The translations under genes were made by a program, and so were the position numbers. 64,000 nt of DNA from Bin5 sp965200685. GTDB lineage: Bacteria; Chloroflexota; Anaerolineae; Caldilineales; Caldilineaceae. Where the stretch lies: positions 2,232,001 to 2,296,000 of the forward strand of contig OZ241379.1 of NCBI GenBank assembly GCA_965200685.1, read 5' to 3'. Positions within the stretch are counted from its first letter, which is position 1, and each line of letters begins with the position of its first letter. Below the pieces are notes generated by a model, which saw nothing but the letters and a program-made list of their open reading frames with translations, was not told where the DNA came from and did not search any database. Positions 17,493 through 26,749 of the stretch are shown here, one piece after another.

Positions 17493-19295
17493 TCATCGCG
17501 ATGAATCGGATGGCGTGTAAATTTTCTCCCGTAGGGCCACCAGATCTCGCTGAATGCCTTCGTCTCGTTCCAGGTCTTTGGCCATCTTATCCACACCGTA
17601 GCGGACGGTGCTGTGATCTCGCCCACCTAGAAGTTCGCCGATATGAGGGAGTGACAGCCCGTTTTCTTCGCGTAGCAAATACATTGCGAATTGACGGGCG
17701 TTGACCACATCCTTTATGCGAGTACGTCCTCGTAAATCGTCCCCGATCAGATTGAAATGATTGGCAACGATTTCCACGACACTGCTGGCTTCCCGTGGAC
17801 GACGCTGGGGCACGAGATTGTCCAGAATCTCCTCGGCCACGGACCGGTCTAGATGGCTTTGGTAGAGAGGTGCTTGAACGATCAGGCGGTTGAGCGCGCC
17901 TTCCAACTCCCGAATGTTGCTTTCCACTCGTTCTGCGACCAGCATAAGCACGTCATTTGGCAGGTTGCTTGATGGGACCTTGGACTGCAAGATCGCGACC
18001 CGGGTTTCTAGGTCCGGCTGGGAGATATCGGCTTGGAGCCCCCCTTCAAAGCGGCTGCACAACCGGGCTTCCAGCGTGGCGATCTCCTTCGGCGGTCGGT
18101 CGCTGCTGATCACGATTTGGTGGCCGCTGGCGTGGAGGTAGTTGAATGTATGGAAGAACTCTTCTTGTGTGCTTTCCTTGCCACCGATAAACTGAATGTC
18201 ATCGATCAGCAATAGGTCGATCTGTCGATATTTGTTGCGGAACTCTTCGGTACTCTGCTGGCGAATGGCACTGATCAGCTCGTTTGTGAACTGTTCTGAT
18301 GAACAGTACAGGATTCGCATTCCATGCCTCGCCATCTCGTGGCCGATGGCATGGAGTAGATGGGTCTTCCCTAGGCCTACACCACCATACACGAAAAGCG
18401 GGTTAAAGTGGTGGCCGGGCTGTTCTACGATAGATAGAGCCGCCGCCTGGGCCAGCCGGTTGTGGTTCCCGACCACAAATGTTTCAAAGGTGTAACGAGG
18501 GTTGAGCGCATGGCCGTAAATCGCGGTGTCTAGTTGTGGCACAGAAATGTAGTCATCATTCTCGATTGCAGTGTCAAAATCTGTCGTGGACGTGTCTGCA
18601 ACGGTTTGTGCTGACATGGGGGTGGGGGCCGCCGCCTCGTTACTGCCAAGTGCTGGCTCCGGGTGCGCTGTTGTAGCATTGTCATCAGGAACAGCAGAGG
18701 AATTTTTGGGGATAAGGGTTTGGGTCTCTTCAACGGTGGCTTGCGGTATATATAGAGGTAAAGGCTCAGGCGTTGCGGGCTCCTTTTCCGGGCGAGGACG
18801 TACCTGAAACGTCACTTGTACTGAACGCTGAATCAGTTTGCTCAAAATTCGTTTGATGTTATTACGCAGACGGTTTTCCAGCCAGCCCCGCGCGTAGTCG
18901 TGGGGCACGCCGATGATGAATTCGCCATCTTCATAGGCAATGATCGACGTGTCACGCACCCACGTTTCATAGGTGGCTGCAGGCATCTGCAACGCCAGTT
19001 CGTGCAAGGTCATCTGCCAGATATCTTCGGGATACTGCTCGTTGATAAGTGGCCGGGATCGATTGACCGTGGAGGTCATATCCATAGCTGTCTCTGTGTC
19101 GGATTTGTCATCAATTGATAGATCTGTTTGCCTATGGACAGGAATGGGTGCCTGAGTAGTACTATCGGCTCGGTTCTTTTCATTCTCTGCGATCTCCTGC
19201 GGTCGCTGCCCGGCTGAGGGAGGCTGCGCGTGTTCGAATGTTTGGCTGTCACTTCGGTGTGATAAGGGAGATATGGAGCGCCAGTTTGTATTCAA
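17493..19295 (-). CDS. dnaA: Chromosomal replication initiator DnaA
   Basis: 600 residues as read from a TTG at 19295 with GAGGAG 8 bases upstream; an internal ATG at 19085 would give about 530. Domain I is at about 90-170 (IWQMTLHELALQMPAATYET, VPHDYARGWLENRL). A long low-complexity linker follows (about 185-260). The AAA+ domain has NPLFVYGGVGLGKTHLLHAI (P-loop near 306), LLIDDIQFIGGKESTQEEFF and SSDRPPKEIATLEARLCSRF. The C-terminal box-binding domain ends LPHIGELLGGRDHSTVRYGV. DnaA melts the origin and also acts as a regulator. dnaN does not follow; recA does. Confidence 0.96.
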   Translation of the reverse strand: MNTNWRSISPLSHRSDSQTFEHAQPPSAGQRPQEIAENEKNRADSTTQAPIPVHRQTDLSIDDKSDTETAMDMTSTVNRSRPLINEQYPEDIWQMTLHELALQMPAATYETWVRDTSIIAYEDGEFIIGVPHDYARGWLENRLRNNIKRILSKLIQRSVQVTFQVRPRPEKEPATPEPLPLYIPQATVEETQTLIPKNSSAVPDDNATTAHPEPALGSNEAAAPTPMSAQTVADTSTTDFDTAIENDDYISVPQLDTAIYGHALNPRYTFETFVVGNHNRLAQAAALSIVEQPGHHFNPLFVYGGVGLGKTHLLHAIGHEMARHGMRILYCSSEQFTNELISAIRQQSTEEFRNKYRQIDLLLIDDIQFIGGKESTQEEFFHTFNYLHASGHQIVISSDRPPKEIATLEARLCSRFEGGLQADISQPDLETRVAILQSKVPSSNLPNDVLMLVAERVESNIRELEGALNRLIVQAPLYQSHLDRSVAEEILDNLVPQRRPREASSVVEIVANHFNLIGDDLRGRTRIKDVVNARQFAMYLLREENGLSLPHIGELLGGRDHSTVRYGVDKMAKDLERDEGIQRDLVALREKIYTPSDSSR

Positions 19296-19673
19296 AACAA
19301 TTTCTCCTCACACTTTTGTGGGGTCGCTAGAATCAAAAAAGGATTGACCATGTAGACGTAGATATGAACGAAGGATTGGCGGGCAAAAGCCTACAAAATC
19401 TGACAGATGGAACGCTGGTCGTTGCGGGGGATCTATCAGACAGACTTGAAATGGATGCCCTTTGGCCTGAAAATTTTGTCGTCCTTTTGCAAATGCCAAA
19501 ATTGTACAGGCCAAACTCGTTCCTCTTGTATTTGTGTAGTTTATCAAATTTGGCGATGACGGGCAATCGTAGAAAGACGGAAATCCGTGTACAATTGGTC
19601 TGTGAAACATTGAAGGAAAACTTGTTCTACACAAAATGTGGAGCTTGAATCGAATATCCCCCAAAATAGGCGA

Positions 19674-19803
19674 TTCTCCACACAGGTATTGGGAAGAATT
19701 TGCCTTGAAATTTTACGATCTGGAAAAGATCAAAATTGCTTGGAAACAGCAGACAGCAGACTTATTCAATAGTTTTCCACAGTTATCCCCATAGTTATCC
19801 CCA
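19674..19803 (+). other. Candidate replication origin: cluster of DnaA-box-like sites upstream of dnaA
   Basis: The 762-bp gap 19296-20057 between divergent dnaA and the slipin gene is AT-rich and has no gene. It holds TTCTCCACA (19674-19682), TTTTCCACA (19773-19781), TTATCCCCA (19783-19791) and TTATCCCCA (19795-19803); the last three are in tandem on one strand at 10-12 bp spacing. These match the 9-mer TTATNCACA consensus with one or two changes. An AT-rich stretch (about 19690-19740) between the single and the clustered boxes could be the unwinding element. Position next to dnaA and the spacing support an origin; GC-skew was not computed. Confidence 0.6.
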
Positions 19804-19976
19804 GCCCGATAGGTCGGGGAGCATAAAAATGGCAAAGTCTTACCTTTACACATGCAATCAAGTTAGGCGTTGCTATTTCCTGATAGATCACATCGACTGT
19901 AGGTGGCTGCATCAATTGCAGTGTTGGGAAGATGTGTAAGTAAATTAGGCACAATAGAAGGAATGTTCCTGATCAG

Positions 19977-20005
19977 TTGCTGTATTGTCTGGTAGACTAT
20001 ATAAT
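19977..20005 (+). promoter_or_regulatory. Promoter of the slipin gene
   Basis: TTGCTG (19977-19982), 17-base spacer, consensus TATAAT (20000-20005). The slipin ATG is at 20058 with GGAG about 10 bases before it. Confidence 0.7.
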
Positions 20006-20057
20006 AAGAAACAGGTGTATTGTCAATCTAGATGGGTAATCGAATAGGAGTCTATAT

Positions 20058-20831
20058 ATGGAAGGCTTATTGGCAAATTTACCGGTTTATATCGTCGTTG
20101 TCCTGTTGTTGCTATGGTTATTGCGGGCATCCCTACGCATTGTAAGAGAATATGAACGGGGGGTGATCTTTCGTTTGGGGCGGGTGGTAGGCGTCAAGGG
20201 ACCCGGCCTATTCTGGTTGATCCCAATCGTTGATCAGATGACACTGGTAGATCTGCGGGTTGTCACCTTGGATGTGCCGACGCAAGAGGCCATTACGAAA
20301 GACAATGTGACTGTCAAAGTCAACGCTGTCTGTTATTTTCGGGTACTGGCCCCAGAAGCGGCGGTGGTGAATGTCGCCAATTATCTGCTGGCGACCCAGC
20401 AGATCGCCCAGACGACTCTCCGTTCTGTTTTGGGGCAAAGTGAACTGGATGAACTGCTGGCAGAGCGGGACCAGATCAACCATCAACTCCAGCAGATTAT
20501 TGACGAGCAGACGGAGCCGTGGGGTGTGAAGGTCAGTGTTGTAGAGGTGAAGGATGTGGAACTGCCCCAGTCGATGCAGAGGGCCATGGCCCGTCAGGCG
20601 GAGGCAGAGCGCGAGAAGCGGGCTAAAATCATCCACGCTGAGGGTGAATTGCAGGCTTCCCAGACATTGGCCGAGGCAGCAGGTATCATGTCCGACCAGG
20701 CCGGTGCGCTTCAGTTGCGCTATTTGCAAACCCTAACGGAGATCAGTGCCGAACACAACAGTACAATCGTCTTCCCATTGCCTATTGAACTCATGGAGGC
20801 ACTGGTAAGTAGGGCCGGAGGCAGTTCGTGA
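20058..20831 (+). CDS. Slipin/stomatin-like SPFH-domain membrane protein
   Basis: 257 residues. One N-terminal membrane helix (YIVVVLLLLWLLRASLRI) is followed by the SPFH/Band 7 domain: VREYERGVIFRLGRVVGVKG, PGLFWLIPIVDQMTLVDLR, and QTTLRSVLGQSELDELLAER. A helical oligomerisation segment (QRAMARQAEAEREKRAKII) follows. Slipins form ring-like membrane assemblies and usually pair with an NfeD protein; no nfeD is visible beside it. Its stop overlaps the GTG start of the DUF971 gene. Confidence 0.92.
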   Translation: MEGLLANLPVYIVVVLLLLWLLRASLRIVREYERGVIFRLGRVVGVKGPGLFWLIPIVDQMTLVDLRVVTLDVPTQEAITKDNVTVKVNAVCYFRVLAPEAAVVNVANYLLATQQIAQTTLRSVLGQSELDELLAERDQINHQLQQIIDEQTEPWGVKVSVVEVKDVELPQSMQRAMARQAEAEREKRAKIIHAEGELQASQTLAEAAGIMSDQAGALQLRYLQTLTEISAEHNSTIVFPLPIELMEALVSRAGGSS

Positions 20832-21202
20832 GGCTGGCCCAGACTCAGGCCCCTATCTACCAGCCTACTGATCTGACCGTTGAGCGGGCGGATGGCACGT
20901 TTACGGTCGATTGGGCAGATGGCCATCACAGCACGTTCCGCCTTGCTTGGATGCGGAATGTCTGTCCTTGTGCTTCCTGCCGGGAGGAACGACGGCAGGC
21001 GGAAGCTGACCCGTTGCGGCTGATGACCGGGCCGCCTCCTAGTGTTGCAATTGAGAGTGCGGAACTGGTCGGCAATTATGCGGTCCGTTTTACTTGGGCC
21101 GATGGCCATGGAAATGGCATTTATGGCTTTTCCTCTCTGCGAGCATCGTGTCCATGCATGGCCTGCAACCGAGGAGAACCGGATAGGTTGCTCGGCAGTT
21201 AA
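20828..21202 (+). CDS. DUF971 (GBBH-like N-terminal) domain protein
   Basis: 124 residues in two copies of the small beta domain: FTVDWADGHHSTFRLAWMRN with cysteines CPCASC, and VRFTWADGHGNGIYGFSSLR with CPCMAC. The fold is the N-terminal domain of gamma-butyrobetaine hydroxylase; alone it is found fused or next to Mrp/ApbC iron-sulfur scaffolds, and the CxCxxC clusters suggest zinc or iron binding. The GTG start overlaps the slipin stop (GTGA), so the two are coupled. The exact role is unknown. Confidence 0.78.
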   Translation: MRLAQTQAPIYQPTDLTVERADGTFTVDWADGHHSTFRLAWMRNVCPCASCREERRQAEADPLRLMTGPPPSVAIESAELVGNYAVRFTWADGHGNGIYGFSSLRASCPCMACNRGEPDRLLGS

Positions 21203-21324
21203 TCTGCAAGATTGTACTGGCGAACAATCGACATTCAAATTTATGTGGACTGGCGGACACCGCTATGGAGAAGAGGGCCTCCGCAAATCCGCGCTAGACG
21301 AGTCAATCAGGAAAGGGCACACAA

Positions 21325-22545
21325 ATGGGTAACTCATTGAAAATCGCACGGATTTGGGGCATTGATGTACAGATCCACTGGTCATTCCTTCTGATTCTTT
21401 TTTACGGTGCGTTCATTTACAGCCGTAGTACCAGCAATGTGTTGGTTGGGGCGGTATACGGTGTTCTTGTCATCCTTCTGCTTTTTGTCTGCGTGATTTT
21501 GCATGAATTTGGCCATGCCATTATGGCCAAGTATTTTGGTGTGAATGTGCCACACATTACACTGCTGCCTATCGGCGGCGTGGCCCAATTGGAACGTATT
21601 CCCCGCAAACCGCTGCAAGAGTTTCTGATCGCCATTGCCGGCCCGGCCGTGAACTTCGTGCTGGCGATTTTACTGCTTCCCATCGCGCTGCTGGCTGTGA
21701 GCTTGAGCATACGCAGCGGTGCGGTTTCGGCCACGATTCCGGGGCTGATGAACGAGGTGCAGTCGATGAGCCTGACCGGGCTGCTCCTCTATTTGGCGGT
21801 TACGAATATACTCTTGGGTGTTTTCAACCTGCTGCCGGCCTTTCCCATGGATGGCGGGCGCATTTTGCGCTCTCTGCTGGCTCTGCAGCTGCGTTATGTC
21901 CAGGCCACACGTATTGCTGTTCTTGTCGGGCGGGGCATGGCGATTCTTTTCGCGATTTGGGGAATCTCTAATGGAGGCATCTTTTTACTGCTGATCGCCT
22001 TCTTTGTCTATATAGGTGGTCGAGGCGAGTTAGAGGCAGTAGAAGGCCGCTACATCTTGAAGGACTTCACCGCCCGGCAGGCATTGAACCAGGATGCACA
22101 TTCGCTTTACACCAATGATCCGGTCAGTCGGGCTGTCAATTATATTATGACTACCTATCAAGCCGATTTTCCTGTGTACGATCTAGGGCACAATCTGGTC
22201 GGCGTACTCACACGGCCACGCCTGCAGGCAACATTGCGCGCCCAGGGGCAGGAAGGGCGCATCGTTGATGTGATGATTCCGCGCATACAGGTTCCCGAAA
22301 TCGCGGCGGATACGACTCTGGCCGATGTATGGGAAACAATGATAGAGGCTGGTAGTCGGGTCATTATTGTCCAGGATCAGGGACAGTTTCTGGGGTTGAT
22401 TACACTGGACGACATCAGCGAACTGATTCAGGTGATGGGCGCGGTCAAAGAACGTGAAGATACAGTTGCCGGCGGATCCGGACCGAGCTCTCGGACTCCC
22501 TTATCCGGTACGGAAGCCGAATCCGCGATCAATGCCAATTCATGA
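21325..22545 (+). CDS. Site-2 protease family (M50) metalloprotease with CBS pair
   Basis: 406 residues. Membrane helices flank the zinc motif HEFGHAIMAKYFGV (H60, E61, H64); the third ligand lies in NLLPAFPMDGGRILRSLL (near D176). About six hydrophobic segments are visible up to residue 235. Residues about 255-385 form two CBS domains (VSRAVNYIMTTYQADFPVYD, and VIIVQDQGQFLGLITLDDIS). Such proteases cut membrane-embedded substrates, for example anti-sigma factors; the CBS pair may sense adenine nucleotides. It lies between the DUF971 gene and rpe, whose reading frame it touches. Confidence 0.93.
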   Translation: MGNSLKIARIWGIDVQIHWSFLLILFYGAFIYSRSTSNVLVGAVYGVLVILLLFVCVILHEFGHAIMAKYFGVNVPHITLLPIGGVAQLERIPRKPLQEFLIAIAGPAVNFVLAILLLPIALLAVSLSIRSGAVSATIPGLMNEVQSMSLTGLLLYLAVTNILLGVFNLLPAFPMDGGRILRSLLALQLRYVQATRIAVLVGRGMAILFAIWGISNGGIFLLLIAFFVYIGGRGELEAVEGRYILKDFTARQALNQDAHSLYTNDPVSRAVNYIMTTYQADFPVYDLGHNLVGVLTRPRLQATLRAQGQEGRIVDVMIPRIQVPEIAADTTLADVWETMIEAGSRVIIVQDQGQFLGLITLDDISELIQVMGAVKEREDTVAGGSGPSSRTPLSGTEAESAINANS

Positions 22546-22556
22546 AGAGGTGTCCT

Positions 22557-23225
22557 ATGGTTGTACGTACAGTCAAACTGGCCCCTTCTATTCTTACCGC
22601 CGATTTCGGGCGGCTGCACGAAGAGATTCTGGCGGCGGAGCACGCCGCTGCCGATCTGATCCATCTGGATGTAATGGACGGCTGTTTTGTTCCCAACATT
22701 ACCTTCGGGCCGCTGGTGGTGGAAGAGGTGCGTCAGGCTACGAAATTGCCCTTGGATGTGCATCTGATGATTGAAGAGCCAGACCGATTTCTAGAGGCGT
22801 TTGCCAATGCTGGTGCCAACACAATCACAGTCCATGTTGAAGCGTGTCGTCATCTGCATCGGGTTGTGCAGCAGGTCCTCGATCTAGGCTGCCAAGTCGG
22901 GGTCGCTCTGAACCCTTCTACGCCGATTGAACACATGCGAGAGATCGTGCCGTTTGTCGATCAGGTGTTGGTGATGAGTGTCAATCCCGGCTTCGGTGGT
23001 CAGCAGTTTATTCAGACGATGACCAGCAAATTGCGGCGCATGTGTAAATTGCTGGATGAGTTCAACCCTACCTGTGATTTGGCAGTGGATGGCGGCATTG
23101 GTGTCGGCAATATCCGGGACGTGCGGCGCAATGGGGCCAATGTCATCGTTGTAGGCAGTGCTGTCTACAACAGTACTGGGACTGTCGCCGAAAATCTGAC
23201 CGCTTTGCGCGATGCCTGTGAATAG
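22557..23225 (+). CDS. rpe: Ribulose-phosphate 3-epimerase
   Basis: About 222 residues, TIM barrel of the pentose phosphate pathway (ribulose-5-P to xylulose-5-P). Motifs: KLAPSILTADFGRL, HLDVMDGCFVPNITFGPLV, LDVHLMIEEPDRFL, VLVMSVNPGFGGQ, LAVDGGIGVGNI and VVGSAVYN. Two starts are possible: an ATG at 22542 overlapping the protease stop, and the ATG at 22557 with GAGGTG four bases upstream. I prefer the latter because similarity starts just after it. Convergent with cdsA. Confidence 0.95.
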   Translation: MVVRTVKLAPSILTADFGRLHEEILAAEHAAADLIHLDVMDGCFVPNITFGPLVVEEVRQATKLPLDVHLMIEEPDRFLEAFANAGANTITVHVEACRHLHRVVQQVLDLGCQVGVALNPSTPIEHMREIVPFVDQVLVMSVNPGFGGQQFIQTMTSKLRRMCKLLDEFNPTCDLAVDGGIGVGNIRDVRRNGANVIVVGSAVYNSTGTVAENLTALRDACE

Positions 23226-23331
23226 GAAACACCTCTCACATCCCTGTACGCCCTCCTCCAAAGCGCATCATTCACAATGTACTGACGCGTCGCTACTTTC
23301 TCCCCATCGTCGGACAAGCGATACGTAGGTA

Positions 23332-24168
23332 TTATGCGCCTAGCAGCAGAGCCACCTGATAGACGAATGGCAGCACAAATAAAATACTGTCAAGCCTGTC
23401 AAGGGTTCCGCCGTGGCCGGGCAGGAACACGCCGCTATCCTTCACACCGCTCTGTCGTTTGAGCATGCTGATGGACAGATCGCCGAAGAGGGCCAGGATT
23501 CCTCCTCCTAGGCCGACGAATGCACCGAGCCAGACCGTCATTGGCAGAGGCGTCCAGAATGCGAGGGCAGCCCCAGCAATTGTGGCTGTAATCCAACCAC
23601 CAACCGTGCCTTCCCAGCTTTTTGAGGGGCTGAGTGCCGGCCAAATTTTGTGGCGGCCCATAGAGACGCCGACAAAGTAGGCGGCACTGTCGTTGAGCAT
23701 TGTGATGGCAAGGCCAAGTAGCATCCACCAGAGGCCGTTCGGAATGAGACGGAGCGCGAGGGCCTGCCCCATCATCAGGCCGAGATAACAGGTGCCGGCA
23801 ACGGTAATTGTCCAGTTATAAAAGGGTGCTTGGATCTGCGTTTGTGCTGCTGTCCTAGCCTGCGGCTGTGGTGTAGGGGCCTGCTGAGTCCACAACGTGC
23901 GGATGAAAATGGCGATGAAGCCGAATGTGAGGGTGAGGGATAACGGGAGAGGGCTGAAATCCCAGTAGGAGAGTACCAATGCCAGCACCCAAGCAAAACC
24001 GAACCAGCGGGCCGGTCTGTAGCCGTTTTTTTCCATCAGGGTATAGTATTCATAGATCCCCATAGATGTGAAGATGAGGATCAGAAGGACCCACCAGAAT
24101 CCACCGAACCACAGCGCGATGAGAACCGGGGTTAGCGCAAGCAGGCCAGCGATAGTTCGTCGTTTCAC
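23332..24168 (-). CDS. cdsA: Phosphatidate cytidylyltransferase
   Basis: 278 residues, polytopic. CdsA makes CDP-diacylglycerol from phosphatidate and CTP at the membrane. The hydrophobic N-terminal helices lead to the conserved cytosolic part LNDSAAYFVGVSMGRHKIWP and LSPSKSWEGTVGGWI, and the C-terminal signature SMLKRQSGVKDSGVFLPGHG plus GTLDRLDSILFVLPFVY, which carries the metal and substrate residues. It is the last gene of the rpsB-tsf-pyrH-frr-uppS-cdsA set, in the order seen in many bacteria. Confidence 0.95.
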   Translation of the reverse strand: MKRRTIAGLLALTPVLIALWFGGFWWVLLILIFTSMGIYEYYTLMEKNGYRPARWFGFAWVLALVLSYWDFSPLPLSLTLTFGFIAIFIRTLWTQQAPTPQPQARTAAQTQIQAPFYNWTITVAGTCYLGLMMGQALALRLIPNGLWWMLLGLAITMLNDSAAYFVGVSMGRHKIWPALSPSKSWEGTVGGWITATIAGAALAFWTPLPMTVWLGAFVGLGGGILALFGDLSISMLKRQSGVKDSGVFLPGHGGTLDRLDSILFVLPFVYQVALLLGA

Positions 24169-24305
24169 TGCCAGATACCGGTTGCCAGAATATGACGCCT
24201 GCCCGCATTGGGCGTGCTGTATAGGGAAGAGGCGCGCCAGATACAGCCTAGCGACGCAAGGGGTGTGATGTGGCGGGGGATTGGGATTTTCTGCAAAGTG
24301 GGAAC

Positions 24306-25139
24306 CTAGTCCGCCTCCAGCACACCACCGAATCGGCGCTCGCGTCGATTGAACTCCACGAGTGCTTTGTATAGTTCTGTTCTGTTGAAGGTAGGCCAGT
24401 ATGTCGGGGTTGTATAATACTCAGCATAGGCTGCCTGCCAGATAAGAAAGTTGCTCAGGCGCCAATCTCCACCGGTACGGATGATCAGGTCCGGATCGGG
24501 TAGATCACCTGTATAGAGATAGCGGCTGAACGTCTCTTCGGTCAGAGAACTCGGATCGATTCCATCTTTGATGATCTGGCGCATCGCGTCCAGAATTTCC
24601 CCACGTCCACCATAATTGAAGGCCACATTCAGAATGATTCTGTTGTTGTTTTTGGTGTAATCAACCGCGTGCAGGATCTGTTTCTGAAGGTCCTCGCGCA
24701 TGCCTGTGAGACGTCCGCTATGACGGATCTGCACGCCGTTTTCATGGAGCTCTTGCAGTCGGCTGCGTAGGGCCATGCCCAATAGCCGCATCAACCCCAA
24801 CACCTCCTCAATGGGGCGGGACCAGTTCTCCGTGGAGAAAGCATAGATTGACAGGACTTTGATGCCGAATTCGACGGACGCTTCAAGGACCGGTTGGATG
24901 TTGTCAACGCCGGCCCGATGTCCGGCCTGACGGAGCAGACCCCTTTCCTTTGCCCAGCGACCATTGCCATCCATAATAATCCCCACATGATGGGGGACTT
25001 TGGCGAGGAGGGGGAGATCATGTTCGATCTGGGTATCTGGGATTTGCTGAATCATCATAGAGTGGCTGCTCAAAGGGACTCTGACTCTTGGCGGCGTTCG
25101 CACGTTCCGCCGTAGACATGCATGGTGCTCACGTCTCAT
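24306..25139 (-). CDS. uppS: Isoprenyl transferase (undecaprenyl diphosphate synthase family)
   Basis: Makes the C55 lipid carrier precursor by adding isopentenyl units in cis. Signature regions: HHVGIIMDGNGRWAKERGLL (catalytic Asp), RAGVDNIQPVLEASVEFGIK, VLSIYAFSTENWSRP, VAFNYGGRGEILDAM, and PDPDLIIRTGGDWRLSNFLI. Read from an ATG at 25139 it has 277 residues, and this start overlaps the frr stop as TGATG, which suggests coupling. The first 27 residues are Arg-rich and not family-like, so the paired ATGs at 25058/25055 may be the true start (about 250 residues, the usual length). Confidence 0.95.
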   Translation of the reverse strand: MRREHHACLRRNVRTPPRVRVPLSSHSMMIQQIPDTQIEHDLPLLAKVPHHVGIIMDGNGRWAKERGLLRQAGHRAGVDNIQPVLEASVEFGIKVLSIYAFSTENWSRPIEEVLGLMRLLGMALRSRLQELHENGVQIRHSGRLTGMREDLQKQILHAVDYTKNNNRIILNVAFNYGGRGEILDAMRQIIKDGIDPSSLTEETFSRYLYTGDLPDPDLIIRTGGDWRLSNFLIWQAAYAEYYTTPTYWPTFNRTELYKALVEFNRRERRFGGVLEAD

Positions 25140-25696
25140 CAGATGGTCATGATTTCCGTTTCTTTTTCCTTGGCGATTTCGTCCACCTTTGCTACGAAAT
25201 CATTCGTGACGTCCTGCACCTGATCTTGGCCGTTGTGCAGATCATCCTCTGTGAGTAACCCTTCGTTTTGAAAGGAGCGCATATCTTTGATGGCATCTCG
25301 CCTGATGTTGCGTATGGCGACCCGGGCCTCCTCGGCCCGGCGGGACACCAGTTTTGTCAGGTCACGGCGACGTTCTTCTGTCAAAGGCGGGATCGTTAGA
25401 TGGATCTGTTTGCCATCATTATTCGGCGTCAGTCCGAGATCCGACATGGCGATGGCCCGCTCAATTGTCGCGATGTCAGATGGGGTGTAAGGGCGAATCA
25501 GGAGCGTTTGTGCCTCCGGCACAGCGATCGACGCAATCTGCATCAGAGGGGTAGGGACGCCGTAATACTCAACGCTTAGGCGCTCCACAAGGGCAGGGCT
25601 GGCCCGCCCTGTGCGGACCGCCATTAAATCTGTCTGCAAAGCGTTGATCGCTTTGCTCATGCGGTCTTGAGTTTCACTTAACATGTCTGCAATCAT
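25139..25696 (-). CDS. frr: Ribosome recycling factor
   Basis: 185 residues, the standard length. RRF splits post-termination ribosomes with EF-G. It begins MIADMLSETQDRMSKAINAL and contains the conserved MAVRTGRASPALVERLSVEY, YGVPTPLMQIASIAVPEAQT and IPPLTEERRRDLTKLVSRRA. The ATG at 25696 has GAAGGAG seven bases before it; an upstream open stretch to 25879 is rich in Cys/Arg and is not part of the protein. Confidence 0.97.
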   Translation of the reverse strand: MIADMLSETQDRMSKAINALQTDLMAVRTGRASPALVERLSVEYYGVPTPLMQIASIAVPEAQTLLIRPYTPSDIATIERAIAMSDLGLTPNNDGKQIHLTIPPLTEERRRDLTKLVSRRAEEARVAIRNIRRDAIKDMRSFQNEGLLTEDDLHNGQDQVQDVTNDFVAKVDEIAKEKETEIMTI

Positions 25697-25956
25697 AGCA
25701 GGTCTCCTTCCACAGCAGCACTGGTATTCCTGCCATCGCCACAAGCAGGACGATAGGAGTGGATAGAATTGATGACATCCTTCCGCTGAATCTTGGATGT
25801 CCTGATGCGAAAGGTGGCGTATAGGAGGGCATTTTGAAGCTACGGATTGGAACTTTCGGAGTTGATACCTAGATAACATTCCTTCCTTGCCAACATTTTA
25901 GCAGGAATGCCGAGCAAAGGAAAACTGGTATTTGATGGTTGTAGCATCCACTGGCA

Positions 25957-26688
25957 TCAGACCGTGGCATAACCGGAAAAGATTGTGCCGACCGGTTCGC
26001 CCTTGACAACTTTCACCAGCACATCTTCGTCCCAGAGATTTACGACCGAAATCGGTAGATTGTTGTCCATACACATCGCGATTGCCGTACTGTCCATCAC
26101 ACCCACCCGCATATTGAGGGCATCGATATACGATAACTGTTTGAAGCGGCGGGCATCGCTGTTTTCTTTTGGGTCTTTGTCGTAGACAGCGTCCACTTTC
26201 GTAGCTTTGATCAAAATTTCAGCGTTGATTTCCATGGCCCGCAGACTAGCAGCTGTGTCGGTGGTAAAGTAAGGATTGCCCGTACCAGCCCCGAAGATGA
26301 CGATCCGGCCCTTTTCCAGATGGCGAACGGCCCGGCGTTGGATATAGGGCTCGGCCACCGCTCGAATTTCAATGCCGGTCATAACCCGGGTGGGTAGACC
26401 ATAGCGTTCGAGAGCATCTTGCAAGGATAGAGCGTTCATTACCGTCGCCAGCATCCCCATATGGTCGGCGGTCACCTGTTCCATACCGTGTTCAATGCCG
26501 TCCTCTTTGCCCCGCCACATGTTTCCGCCACCAATCACCAGCGCGACTTCAACCCCCAGATTGACGATTGCGAGAATCTTCTGCGCTGCTTCCTCGGCAT
26601 ATTTCAGATTGATACCGAATCCGCCTTCGCTGGCTAGGGCTTCTCCTCCCATTTTGAGCAAGATGCGGCGGTATGCAAGATCATCCAC
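25957..26688 (-). CDS. pyrH: UMP kinase (uridylate kinase)
   Basis: 243 residues, hexameric amino-acid-kinase fold. It phosphorylates UMP to UDP. Motifs: RILLKMGGEALASEGGFGIN, VALVIGGGNMWRGKED, HMGMLATVMNALSLQDAL, RIVIFGAGTGNPYFTTDTAA (phosphate and UMP binding) and KATKVDAVYDKDPKENSDAR. It lies between tsf and frr as in most bacteria; a 33-bp hairpin separates it from tsf. Confidence 0.97.
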   Translation of the reverse strand: MDDLAYRRILLKMGGEALASEGGFGINLKYAEEAAQKILAIVNLGVEVALVIGGGNMWRGKEDGIEHGMEQVTADHMGMLATVMNALSLQDALERYGLPTRVMTGIEIRAVAEPYIQRRAVRHLEKGRIVIFGAGTGNPYFTTDTAASLRAMEINAEILIKATKVDAVYDKDPKENSDARRFKQLSYIDALNMRVGVMDSTAIAMCMDNNLPISVVNLWDEDVLVKVVKGEPVGTIFSGYATV

Positions 26689-26749
26689 GACAATAACTCC
26701 TTACAAGGTAGATTGCGCGACTTGATGGCAGCCTCATGCGGAGGGCGTC

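Noticed and set aside
19736..19939. 67-codon frame in the dnaA upstream gap
   Set aside because: It runs through the DnaA-box cluster and shows no protein-like features.
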